Part shown: positions 39,152-46,033 of the stretch, piece after piece
Layout of the letters: each line of letters begins with the position of its first letter
Position numbering within the stretch: the stretch's first letter is position 1
Translations under genes and position numbers: made by a program
Notes under the pieces: generated by a model
What the model saw: the letters and a program-made list of their open reading frames with translations, nothing else
The model's database searches: none
What the model was told of the DNA's origin: nothing
Assembly (NCBI GenBank): GCA_038884575.1
Contig: JAWABQ010000005.1
Span: 1-46,033 of the forward strand
Direction: 5' to 3'
DNA length: 46,033 nt
Source: JAWAAW01 sp038884575
GTDB taxonomy: Archaea; Nanobdellota; Nanobdellia; Woesearchaeales; ARS49

Positions 39152-40006
39152 ATGGTACTTGAATCCCTCCTAAATCCCTTAAGGGCAGAGAGGCAGCCAT
39201 GGGTACTTGTCTTTCTGGGATTCCTTTATTCATCACTTGCGCTGTTCCTGAGCCTCTGGATTTTTGAGGAGCAGGCAAGCATAGTGATGGTTTTCCTTAC
39301 AGTGATGGCTGCACTGCCGCTGATGTACCAGACACTTCGCCTCGAAGAGGAAAAAGACATAATGTCCGCCCAAGAGCGCACAATGCTAAAGGAGCATGCA
39401 AAGGCAATCACTTTTTTCCTCTCGCTTTTTTTGGGGTTTGTGATCGGGTTCTCGTTCTGGTACGTGCTATTGCCGAACTCCCTCATAGAGCACCTGTTCA
39501 CTTCGCAGACTCACACAATATCAAATCTTAACCAACAGGTCACTGCAAACGCCCTTGCCCAGGTGGGGCTGATGAACAAAATTTTCCTCAACAATGTGAA
39601 AGTGCTTATTTTCTGCATATTGTTCTCTTTCATTTACGGCTCTGGCGCAATTTTCATCCTCAGCTGGAATGCAAGCGTGATTGGCGCAGCAGTGGGCAAC
39701 TTCATACGCAACCACGTTGCACAGACAGCAGAAGCTGTCGGGCTTACAAAAGTAGGGATTTACCTGCATGCAGGCTCCCTAAGCGTCCTAAGGTATGCAG
39801 TCCACGGAATTCCCGAAATCACAGCATACTTCATAGCCGGGCTTGCAGGAGGAATACTCTCTGTGGCAATAATCAGGCATGACTTTGGCACTGCAAACTT
39901 TGAGAAAGTGCTTCTTGACGCCTCTGACCTGATACTGATTGCAATATTTGTGCTGTTTATCGCGGCACTGATTGAGGTCTTTGTAACACCTGCATTATTC
40001 GCCTGA
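39152..40006 (+). CDS. SpoIIM/DUF95 family membrane protein
   Basis: This 284-residue protein has about six membrane helices and matches the stage II sporulation protein M (SpoIIM, DUF95) family, with the NNVKVLIFCILFSFIYGSGA helix and the HGIPEITAYFIAGLAGG helix near residue 220. In archaea these proteins have no sporulation role; a membrane or division role has been suggested but not shown. A TATA-like GTATTTATACC (near 39119-39129) is about 28 bp before the ATG. The gene is convergent with the RPA32-like gene. Confidence 0.87.
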   Translation: MVLESLLNPLRAERQPWVLVFLGFLYSSLALFLSLWIFEEQASIVMVFLTVMAALPLMYQTLRLEEEKDIMSAQERTMLKEHAKAITFFLSLFLGFVIGFSFWYVLLPNSLIEHLFTSQTHTISNLNQQVTANALAQVGLMNKIFLNNVKVLIFCILFSFIYGSGAIFILSWNASVIGAAVGNFIRNHVAQTAEAVGLTKVGIYLHAGSLSVLRYAVHGIPEITAYFIAGLAGGILSVAIIRHDFGTANFEKVLLDASDLILIAIFVLFIAALIEVFVTPALFA

Positions 40007-40648
40007 TTATTCCAAGACTTTCAGCCTTCCAGGGCTGACCTCAAAAATATCCCCGCTCTGAAGAAGAAACCTGATTGCCTTTTCTGCATTAGCAGCCCCA
40101 ACCTGCTCAACAACAGCATCAATGTCAGCACCCGAGCCTGTGTCAAGCGAACGGACTGCATTAAGCACAGACTCACTCAGCCCAAAAGACTCATCTATGA
40201 CATCCTCTGCAATGCTTTCCTGCTCTTGGACCTGCGGCCGGGCGGAGCTTATTGGCTTTTGCAATAATTCCGCCTTCCTAACCTCAAGCCAGCCAAGATC
40301 AGGAACCTTGCGGATAATCTCCGGAAGGACATACATTTCCCTTCCAAACTGCCTGGGCCTTCCTATTACAAGGATAACATCGCCCACGCTTACAGCAGCC
40401 ATTTGCGCATTAGGCTCAAAAGCCCTGATGCTTATCCTGCCAGTGCCATCATCCAAGGTTATTGACGGAAGCCCTTCAGGCGCTGATGAGACAACAACAC
40501 CAATAATGTTAACCCTTGCAGCAACAGAATTATCAGCTAGAATCACGTGGTTGGGCTTCATACCCTCTTCCTTCACATAAGTGCCTGCAGAAAGGTCCTT
40601 TATCCAGAGCTTTCGCGCAACCTGACGCTTTTGTTGTTCTTCAGCCAT
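40007..40648 (-). CDS. RPA32-like OB-fold single-stranded DNA-binding protein
   Basis: This 213-residue protein has an OB fold (residues about 30-125: VNIIGVVVSSAPEGLPSITLDDGTG, split across strands, then GDVILVIGRPRQFGREMYVLP) and a C-terminal winged-helix segment (about 160-213), the layout of RPA32/Rpa2. It may bind ssDNA or join an RPA complex in replication and repair. The ATG at 40648 is chosen because GGGGGAT lies just upstream as an SD; a GTG at 40657 is possible. Confidence 0.78.
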   Translation of the reverse strand: MAEEQQKRQVARKLWIKDLSAGTYVKEEGMKPNHVILADNSVAARVNIIGVVVSSAPEGLPSITLDDGTGRISIRAFEPNAQMAAVSVGDVILVIGRPRQFGREMYVLPEIIRKVPDLGWLEVRKAELLQKPISSARPQVQEQESIAEDVIDESFGLSESVLNAVRSLDTGSGADIDAVVEQVGAANAEKAIRFLLQSGDIFEVSPGRLKVLE

Positions 40649-40739
40649 ATCCCCCACAACACATTTGTTTGGCGCATTTTAAATAGATTTGTATCCTCAA
40701 AGTTTATATAGTCTCACTGCAAAGCAAACAGTGAAAAAA

Positions 40740-41879
40740 ATGGCTGATAGAAGCATTATTGATTATATCCGGACACAACTGCAGCGCGGCTATCCTCCAG
40801 AGGCAATACGCACAGCACTTTTGAAGGCAGGATACAACCCGCAAGACATTGACTTTGCGCTAAGGATTACCACAAGGACGCCTGAAAGAAAGATAATTGT
40901 CAGCGGAAGAAACCTTGCAATGATTCTTGGCGGAATCCTTACAATCGCGCTGCTTGTCATTGCAGGATTTATTGCTTTCAAGCCCGCATCAAAAGACATC
41001 CACATGGCAATAAGCATTGAACAGCCCTCGCTTATGCCCGGAGAAACACTTAAGCTGACCGCAACCCTTACTTCTCAAGAGCCAAGAATAGTGCCTGTTG
41101 CGCTAAATTATGTTGTAAGCGAAAAATTCACCAGAAAATCAGTTTCCAGCAGGGCTAGCAGGATAAGCGTGGGCAAAAGCGCAATCGACAGCCAGTCAAT
41201 CATCCTGCCTGAAGGGATTTCGCCAGGCGATTATGAGGTAACACTCACAGCAACTTATGAGCAACTGACCCGCATACAAAAGGCAGGATTCACAGTTCAG
41301 CAGCCCGCCCAGATGCCGCAAAATATGACAGAAGAGATTAAGCCTGCAGAAGAAGCGCCTGTTGCAGAAGAGCTGCAATGCCCTGCAAGCTGCGATGACC
41401 TCAACCCTGCAACAGATGACGCCTGCATCAGAGGAATCTGCGAGCACACGCGCAAGCCGAGCTATTGCGGGGACGGTGAGTGCAGCAATGGCGAAAACAA
41501 GCTCATCTGCCCAGAGGACTGCGGAGCTGCACAGGACAAGGAGGCAGTGCTCCGCACAGCTGTCAGCACTGCAAAGTCAGACCCTGAAAAGGCAGCAACA
41601 CTTTGCAACAGCCTGATTTTGCCACAGGATGTTGACCCGTGCTTTTCGGCAATAGCAAGCGCGAGCATGAAAAGCGCATTGTGCACAAGCATCCAGGACT
41701 TAAGAATAAGGGATGACTGCCTGTGGGAGTTCACAAAATCAGGCGACTATTCTGTCTGCGAACAAATGTCAAACCGCTACTTAATCACAAGCTGCCTCAG
41801 CCTTGCAAGGTTCTCATCAATGGAGCAACAACAAGCAGAAGCAGCACAAATCGCGCAGCAATTGCCGCCAGAAGAATGA
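40740..41879 (+). CDS. Membrane-anchored Cys-rich protein
   Basis: This protein of about 379 residues has an N-terminal cytoplasmic segment (DYIRTQLQRGYPPEAIRTAL, a short helical domain), one membrane helix (about 60-80) and an external part with a beta-sandwich-like domain (about 90-205), a Pro/Glu linker and Cys-rich segments, including CGDGECSNGENKLICPEDCG, a repeat known in archaeal surface proteins. The C-terminal third has many paired Cys. A TATA box at 40703-40710 puts the transcription start near 40733, so a GTG at 40731 is an alternative start. The next gene's ATG overlaps the stop. Confidence 0.75.
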   Translation: MADRSIIDYIRTQLQRGYPPEAIRTALLKAGYNPQDIDFALRITTRTPERKIIVSGRNLAMILGGILTIALLVIAGFIAFKPASKDIHMAISIEQPSLMPGETLKLTATLTSQEPRIVPVALNYVVSEKFTRKSVSSRASRISVGKSAIDSQSIILPEGISPGDYEVTLTATYEQLTRIQKAGFTVQQPAQMPQNMTEEIKPAEEAPVAEELQCPASCDDLNPATDDACIRGICEHTRKPSYCGDGECSNGENKLICPEDCGAAQDKEAVLRTAVSTAKSDPEKAATLCNSLILPQDVDPCFSAIASASMKSALCTSIQDLRIRDDCLWEFTKSGDYSVCEQMSNRYLITSCLSLARFSSMEQQQAEAAQIAQQLPPEE

Positions 41880-42034
41880 AACCTGGGAAGAATTCAACAA
41901 TCTGGAAAATACTCGGGATAATTTGCATAATAGTCGGCGTTATTGGGCTGTTTCTTCCGGGAATCCAGGGCATACTGCTGATGCTTTTGGGACTTTCACT
42001 GCTCGGATACATAAACTTCAGGAAGAAGAAATAA
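41876..42034 (+). CDS. Small PGPGW-like membrane protein
   Basis: This 52-residue protein has two membrane segments separated by a Pro-Gly turn (GVIGLFLPGIQGILLMLLGL), like the PGPGW/DUF454-type small membrane proteins, and a basic KKK end. Its ATG overlaps the TGA of the Cys-rich membrane protein gene (ATGA), so the two are coupled. It is convergent with mcm, three bases away. Confidence 0.7.
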   Translation: MKPGKNSTIWKILGIICIIVGVIGLFLPGIQGILLMLLGLSLLGYINFRKKK

Positions 42035-42037
42035 AAA

Positions 42038-44113
42038 TCAAATCCTGCTTACAAAGCCGTGCCTTGGCTCAAAGATGTCCCCTGATTTCTTGAGGCGCTG
42101 TATGATGTCCTCAATCTCTGACTCCGTAAGACCCTTTGCAGAAGCCTCCCTGACAATGTCCTCTATGGGCACAACCTTTCCGACCTTGTTCTCAAGCTCT
42201 GCAATTATTTCCTTGACAGTCACTATCTTGTTTCTCTGCGAGGCAGGCATGCTTGTGGAGATGCGGTCAATATCAAACTGCCCTGTTTCCTCATCCATTG
42301 CAACCAGCCTTAGGCAGTAGTCAATAAGCTCAATTGCCTTCTTGGCATCCTTTTTTAACACCTTGTCGCGCAAGTGCAGCCTGGCAGAAGCCTCGCTCAA
42401 ACGGACAAGGCCCTCAAGCTGCCTTGCAGAAATAGGAACAGACTTTGCGCTGGCGCCAGAGCCTGCAGAGGCGCGCATCTTGATAAAATACTCCTTAAGC
42501 TCCTCAATTGCGCCATCAGTAAGCTTTGGAAACACATTCTTGCGCGCAAAAGCAACATATTTTCGCAGCAAATCAGTTGAAACAGGAGGGACTTCAATAT
42601 TATTCTGGTGCAGCTCAAGCATGAAGGAGGCAAGCTTCTCATCCTTCTTCTGGTCAGGAACATCCTTAATCGGGAAAATCAGGTCAAAACGGTTTATGAG
42701 GGTGGGGGGCAAGTCAATCTGGTTGCCAACAGTGTCATAAGGGTCAAAGCGGCCAAACTTCGGGTTTGCAGCAGCAAGGACAGTTGTCTCGCAACGAAGG
42801 GTTGCCTGAATGTTTGCCTTGCTTATCGTGACTGTCTGCTGCTCAAGGGCTTCGTGCATCGCCCAGCTATCCTCCTTGTTCATCTTGTCAAGCTCATCAA
42901 TCATTGCCATCCCCTTGTTTGCAAGCACTAGCGCGCCTGCCTCAAGGCTCCATCCCTGCAAAAACTCATCCTTAACAACAGTGGCGGAAAGGCCTGCGCC
43001 AGAAGCGCCCTTTCCTGTCACATACCTTCCCTTTGGCGCAATAACAGCCATGCGCTTGAGCATTTGCGACTTTGCAGCTCCTGGGTCTCCGACAAGCAGG
43101 ATGTGGATGTCGCCCCTTCTTATAACTCCGTCATCATGCTTTTTCCTCACACCTCCAAACATCTGGAGCAGCAATGCCTCCTTGACCTGGTCGTGGCCGT
43201 AAATGCTTGGGGCAATAGAAGAGACCATTTTCCTTATCAGGGCAGGGTCCTGTGCAAGCTCTTTGATTTTCTGCTCCTCTTCTGGCGAAATCTTAAGGTC
43301 TGTAAATTCCTCCTGAACCCCGACAACAGAATTTGCCTCGAACAGAAGGTCAAAGCGCGTGCTCTGGACGCCTGACCTTGTGATTATCGGCACTTCTGTT
43401 ATCTTGCCGACAAGGATTATCCTTGAGCCAGGGTTTGTCTTTTTCTCGCTCAGCGGGCTGACAAGGTCATTCTTGAGGAAGACATTCATGCGCTTTGGCT
43501 GCTCTCCGCCCTCAAGCTGCTCAGGAACCTCCTCAAGCACAAGCCCCTGCGCATCAACAAGCACTTTGCTCAAAAGCCTGAACTTTCCCTTTCTTCCGCA
43601 GCTGCACCTTGAAGGCTCCTTGAATTTGCTGTCCAGCTGCAGCATTGATATTGTGTTTCCACAGCTCGGGCACTCAAACCTTGCCTCTGTGACCTGGGGG
43701 CGCACGTCTGACTTCTGCCTGACAACACCCTCAATAGAATGGAACTTATTAAGGTGGATTGAGCGCACATTCCTGATCATCAAAAAGCTTGACTCAGGCA
43801 GATTAATGAAGCGGACAGCAAAGCCCTTTACTGACTCCTGACCGCCAGGCACGTCAAACTGCTCAATAGCCACCTCAGCAGCCTTCAGCACCTCGTCAGG
43901 CATTTCCAAAAGCGCGTCAGCAACGTCAGGGTCAAACCTGCTTAGCGCAGAAAAATCAACAATAAGCCATTTCTGACCCTTTCTTGCCTGCTCAACCAGC
44001 TCTGCATAATAGTTCTGCTGGAAGAAATCATGCAGCTTCTGAATCATCTCATTGGCGTCCAAGTGCTTGGCAACTGCCTGTTCTGCCATATCAAAACGTG
44101 GATGAGAGAGCAT
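42038..44113 (-). CDS. mcm: Replicative helicase MCM
   Basis: This 691-residue AAA+ protein is the archaeal MCM helicase. The N-terminal domain contains an atypical zinc motif (CPSCGN near 145, CSCGRKG near 170). Walker A GDPGAAKSQ is near residue 341, Walker B MIDELDKM near 402 and the arginine finger LINRFDLIF near 471. A C-terminal winged helix ends the chain. Length is typical and there is no intein. A TATA box (about 44139-44148) places transcription near 44117, so ATG 44113 may be leaderless; ATG 44089 (MAEQ) is an alternative. A large inverted repeat covers this region. Confidence 0.96.
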   Translation of the reverse strand: MLSHPRFDMAEQAVAKHLDANEMIQKLHDFFQQNYYAELVEQARKGQKWLIVDFSALSRFDPDVADALLEMPDEVLKAAEVAIEQFDVPGGQESVKGFAVRFINLPESSFLMIRNVRSIHLNKFHSIEGVVRQKSDVRPQVTEARFECPSCGNTISMLQLDSKFKEPSRCSCGRKGKFRLLSKVLVDAQGLVLEEVPEQLEGGEQPKRMNVFLKNDLVSPLSEKKTNPGSRIILVGKITEVPIITRSGVQSTRFDLLFEANSVVGVQEEFTDLKISPEEEQKIKELAQDPALIRKMVSSIAPSIYGHDQVKEALLLQMFGGVRKKHDDGVIRRGDIHILLVGDPGAAKSQMLKRMAVIAPKGRYVTGKGASGAGLSATVVKDEFLQGWSLEAGALVLANKGMAMIDELDKMNKEDSWAMHEALEQQTVTISKANIQATLRCETTVLAAANPKFGRFDPYDTVGNQIDLPPTLINRFDLIFPIKDVPDQKKDEKLASFMLELHQNNIEVPPVSTDLLRKYVAFARKNVFPKLTDGAIEELKEYFIKMRASAGSGASAKSVPISARQLEGLVRLSEASARLHLRDKVLKKDAKKAIELIDYCLRLVAMDEETGQFDIDRISTSMPASQRNKIVTVKEIIAELENKVGKVVPIEDIVREASAKGLTESEIEDIIQRLKKSGDIFEPRHGFVSRI

Positions 44114-44131
44114 GCTCCCTCATTCATCCAC
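44098..44131. promoter_or_regulatory. 34-bp inverted repeat across the mcm start
   Basis: The arms GTGGATGA...GAGCA and TGCTC...TCATCCAC meet at a central GCATGC, with one mismatch and a 4-base insertion in one arm. The element covers the predicted transcription start and the first mcm ATG. Because its centre leaves no loop, it looks more like a dimeric protein site than an RNA hairpin. An Orc1, TBP or regulator-type binding site could link MCM supply to replication. Confidence 0.6.
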
Positions 44132-44176
44132 CCCCATCTTTTTATACCCTGCGTGAGCGTGACCAGTGGCTTGTGC

Positions 44177-44767
44177 CTACTTTCCCTTGACTTTCTTAAG
44201 GTTCTCAATAAGCTTGTCCAGAGCCTTGTTCACTTCTGCCTCGCTCTTTGTGCCAGTGCAGACAACCTTTCCATTGCTGAAAAGCAGGAAAGTCGCCTTC
44301 TGGTCAGGCAGCTTGTACACAAGCCCAGGGAACTGCTCTGGCTCGTATTCTGTGTTCTCCAGCTTCATTGCGAGCACATTCAGGTTCAAGTCCATGCCGA
44401 CACTGCCTGCTGCGACAATGTTCTGGATGTTGACCTGAGGCTCAACCTTGATTTTGACATTGATTTTTTCCAAAGACTTGATTATTTTCCTGATGCTCTC
44501 ATGCACCTTGTCCATACTCCTGGCTCCAGTGCAGACAATCTTCCCTGAAGAAAATATGAGGGCAGATGTCTTTGGCTCCTTTATCCTGATAACCAGCCCG
44601 GGAAACTGCTCTGGGTTGTATTCTGTGTTGCTCAGCGTGGCTGCCATTTTTTCAAGCGGGATTGCGTGCCCGAGGTTGGCGCTCACGACAATGTTAACTA
44701 CCTTGATTTCACGCTGGTTTGCCTTTGGGGCAGATTTCTTAGCCTTCTTAGCTGGCTTTTTTGCCAT
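44177..44767 (-). CDS. tbp: TATA-binding protein
   Basis: This protein of about 196 residues has a short Lys/Ala-rich N-terminal tail and the two TBP repeats: VNIVVSANLGHAIPLEKMA to FSSGKIVCTGARS, and VNIQNIVAAGSVGMDLNLNV to FSNGKVVCTGTKS. It recruits TFB and RNA polymerase to promoters. The ATG at 44767 has an SD-like GGGGGTG before it; an in-frame GTG at 44776 could be a leaderless start. Clustered TATA-like elements lie upstream. Confidence 0.96.
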   Translation of the reverse strand: MAKKPAKKAKKSAPKANQREIKVVNIVVSANLGHAIPLEKMAATLSNTEYNPEQFPGLVIRIKEPKTSALIFSSGKIVCTGARSMDKVHESIRKIIKSLEKINVKIKVEPQVNIQNIVAAGSVGMDLNLNVLAMKLENTEYEPEQFPGLVYKLPDQKATFLLFSNGKVVCTGTKSEAEVNKALDKLIENLKKVKGK

Positions 44768-44797
44768 AATGTTCACACCCCCATTTCAGGTGAACTG

Positions 44798-44847
44798 TTT
44801 TTAAAGGTTTAAAAGGGGAAGTATTTAAATACTTTTGTATTTAAATA
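44798..44847. promoter_or_regulatory. Cluster of TATA-like elements upstream of tbp
   Basis: A TTTTTAAAG (near 44798-44806), GTTTAAAAG (44808-44816), and GTATTTAAATA twice (44821-44831 and 44837-44847) lie within 50 bp. The stretch AAGTATTTAAATACTT at 44819-44834 is a perfect 16-bp palindrome. This crowding in front of the gene for TBP itself may allow autoregulation. Confidence 0.5.
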
Positions 44848-44930
44848 TGGAAATCAGCGACGATACACCCCCATCATTTCCTGTGGAACTCTGCTAAGCT
44901 TTATATTTGCTGTACCTTCATATTATTTTT

Positions 44931-45275
44931 ATGCCTTATTATGAATACAAATGCAGGAATGAGGAATGCGGATATATTCAGACCGTAAAGGCTTCTGAGC
45001 CGCTTACTGGCAAGGCGCTGGATAATCTATTGTGCGAAAAATGCCATTCACATATGGAACGCAAGCTCAGCGCATTCAGTATTCTAAATGGCACAGAACC
45101 GCCTTCAAACCAATCACAGTCAATAGACGACAAAATATTCACCATTGGCAAAAACAAGGTCTTTATTGGCAAGAAAATAAAAGAGTCGCCTCCAATACCA
45201 TTGCCCTGCGGCCACGGCTATGCAATAATCATTCTTTACGAGGGCGAAATTAAAAAACAGACAGAGCTGAATTAG
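44931..45275 (+). CDS. FmdB-like zinc-ribbon protein
   Basis: This 114-residue protein begins MPYYEYKCRNEECGYI and has a CEKCHSHM pair, the FmdB-type zinc ribbon (CxxxxC and CxxC). The rest (about 60-114) carries IDDKIFTIGKNKVFIGKKI and a PCGHG turn and is not recognised. I chose the ATG at 44931 because a TATA-like TTTATATTT lies 27 bp upstream and the family start lies there. The role of the family is unknown. It is convergent with the MFS gene, ending one base before its stop. Confidence 0.75.
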   Translation: MPYYEYKCRNEECGYIQTVKASEPLTGKALDNLLCEKCHSHMERKLSAFSILNGTEPPSNQSQSIDDKIFTIGKNKVFIGKKIKESPPIPLPCGHGYAIIILYEGEIKKQTELN

Positions 45276-46033
45276 TCATTTTTTCTCTCTTATTGCCAAA
45301 TAAAGAAAAACAACAGGCACAAGGATTAATCCACCCAATGCAATTGCAAACCTTGGGCCAAACAAATCGCCCAAAAAGCCCACAAGGGGACCGCTAATGG
45401 CAAACCCTGTATCGGAAAGCATGTGCTTGAAAGAAACGATTGTTGCCCGCATCCTTGACGGAACAAATTTCTGAAAATAAGTGCCCATCAAAGGATTGTA
45501 AATATCAGAGCCGAGCGTTATTAGTCCCATAATCATTATTGCGGCAAACCATTTTCCTGCAAAAAGCACCGCTATAAACAGCACTATATGAAACACAGTT
45601 ATTATTGTGAGAAGCGCCCTCTCTGTGCGTGCAATTTTCAAAAACGGCTTTGCAAGGTAAGGGGCAAAAGCGCCTATCAGCATCAGACCTGAAAAAAGAT
45701 AACCAAATGCATAAACAGGAAAGCCGAGGTTCTTGAGGAACGGCTGCCACATGAACTCACCACTTAATGTACCACACAATCCTTCAATAAGGACAATTGC
45801 AAACAGGAAAAACAAGACGCGGTGCATTATGCCAAATCTTATTGACTTTTTCGACTGGTCATAAATCATCCGCAGGTTGTGCGGGCAGGTTAGCTTTACC
45901 CTTTTCTCACCAACAAAAGAAAGTATGATTCCAGAAGAAATAAGCGAAAACCCAGTGATGGGCCAGATTATGCCCAAGCCAAAGCTTTTGACAAGAAAAG
46001 CACCAACAAAACCAGCAACAAGCAATGAAAACC
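45276..46033 (-). CDS. MFS transporter, N-terminus beyond the window edge
   Basis: About 250 C-terminal residues of a major facilitator superfamily permease are present, with about seven or eight membrane helices and short loops. The frame continues through the right edge, so the true start lies outside. A central cytoplasmic loop (RVKLTCPHNLRMIYDQSKK) and the LMGTYFQKFVPSRMRATIVS segment fit DHA-type efflux permeases. The substrate cannot be told. Confidence 0.82.
   Translation of the reverse strand, partial: FSLLVAGFVGAFLVKSFGLGIIWPITGFSLISSGIILSFVGEKRVKLTCPHNLRMIYDQSKKSIRFGIMHRVLFFLFAIVLIEGLCGTLSGEFMWQPFLKNLGFPVYAFGYLFSGLMLIGAFAPYLAKPFLKIARTERALLTIITVFHIVLFIAVLFAGKWFAAIMIMGLITLGSDIYNPLMGTYFQKFVPSRMRATIVSFKHMLSDTGFAISGPLVGFLGDLFGPRFAIALGGLILVPVVFLYLAIREKK

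Overview
This 46 kb window is a gene-dense archaeal chromosome segment. Its informational genes are archaeal: histone, TBP, TFE, MCM, PolD (DP1 and DP2), Orc1/Cdc6, RFC small subunit, FEN-1, Hjc, PAN, Pelota, aIF2-beta, ribosomal proteins eL34 and eL14, archaeal PheRS and TyrRS, EndA, RNase Z and RNase P p30. The many small exported lipoproteins, a bacterial-type RsuA/RluB pseudouridine synthase and several reduced or variant enzymes suggest a DPANN archaeon, perhaps Woesearchaeales-like. That placement is inference. I saw no rRNA, tRNA, CRISPR array, insertion sequence or phage gene.

Layout. 1-4.3 kb: RNA processing and modification genes (RNase P p30, RsuA/RluB, a PP-loop thiolase and a ThiI-like protein with a lost PP-loop), then eL34 and eL14. 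4.3-8.3 kb: a TrmB-family regulator followed by pheS and pheT. 8.5-10.7 kb: Pelota and two tyrosine-rich secreted proteins. 10.8-16.4 kb: five genes for a putative envelope complex (an anchored repeat protein, a multi-pass membrane protein and three related lipoproteins). 16.4-24.9 kb: RFC small subunit, a PRC-barrel protein, TyrRS, PAN with a Cys-rich lipoprotein, a Trm5-like methyltransferase, FEN-1, a winged-helix/nuclease-like protein, EndA and RNase Z. 25-27.6 kb: a three-gene ABC-2 exporter. 27.6-31.6 kb: a possible ADP-ribosyltransferase-like gene overlapping a histone gene, Hjc with an unknown partner, TFE, a small membrane protein and a second TrmB paralogue. 31.6-38.3 kb: a probable replication origin followed directly by orc1/cdc6, DP1 and DP2. 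38.3-46 kb: DUF424, aIF2-beta, SpoIIM, an RPA32-like protein, a Cys-rich membrane protein, a PGPGW-like small protein, MCM, TBP, an FmdB-like zinc ribbon and a truncated MFS transporter.

Promoters are unusually readable. Many first genes have a TATA element centred about 27 bp before the start codon, so their mRNAs should be leaderless, while Shine-Dalgarno sequences appear mainly inside operons or at a few leadered genes. At two divergent pairs (RNase P p30/RsuA and EndA/RNase Z) one near-palindromic TATA element sits about equidistant from both start codons.

The best leads are: the origin, with two inverted ORB-like elements flanking an A+T-rich unwinding region beside orc1-polD; the envelope lipoprotein cluster; the pair formed by a ThiI-like protein lacking its PP-loop and an overlapping thiolase lacking its N-terminal zinc finger; the histone gene overlapping a putative ART-fold gene; a 34-bp inverted repeat across the mcm start; and a motif repeated at three promoters.
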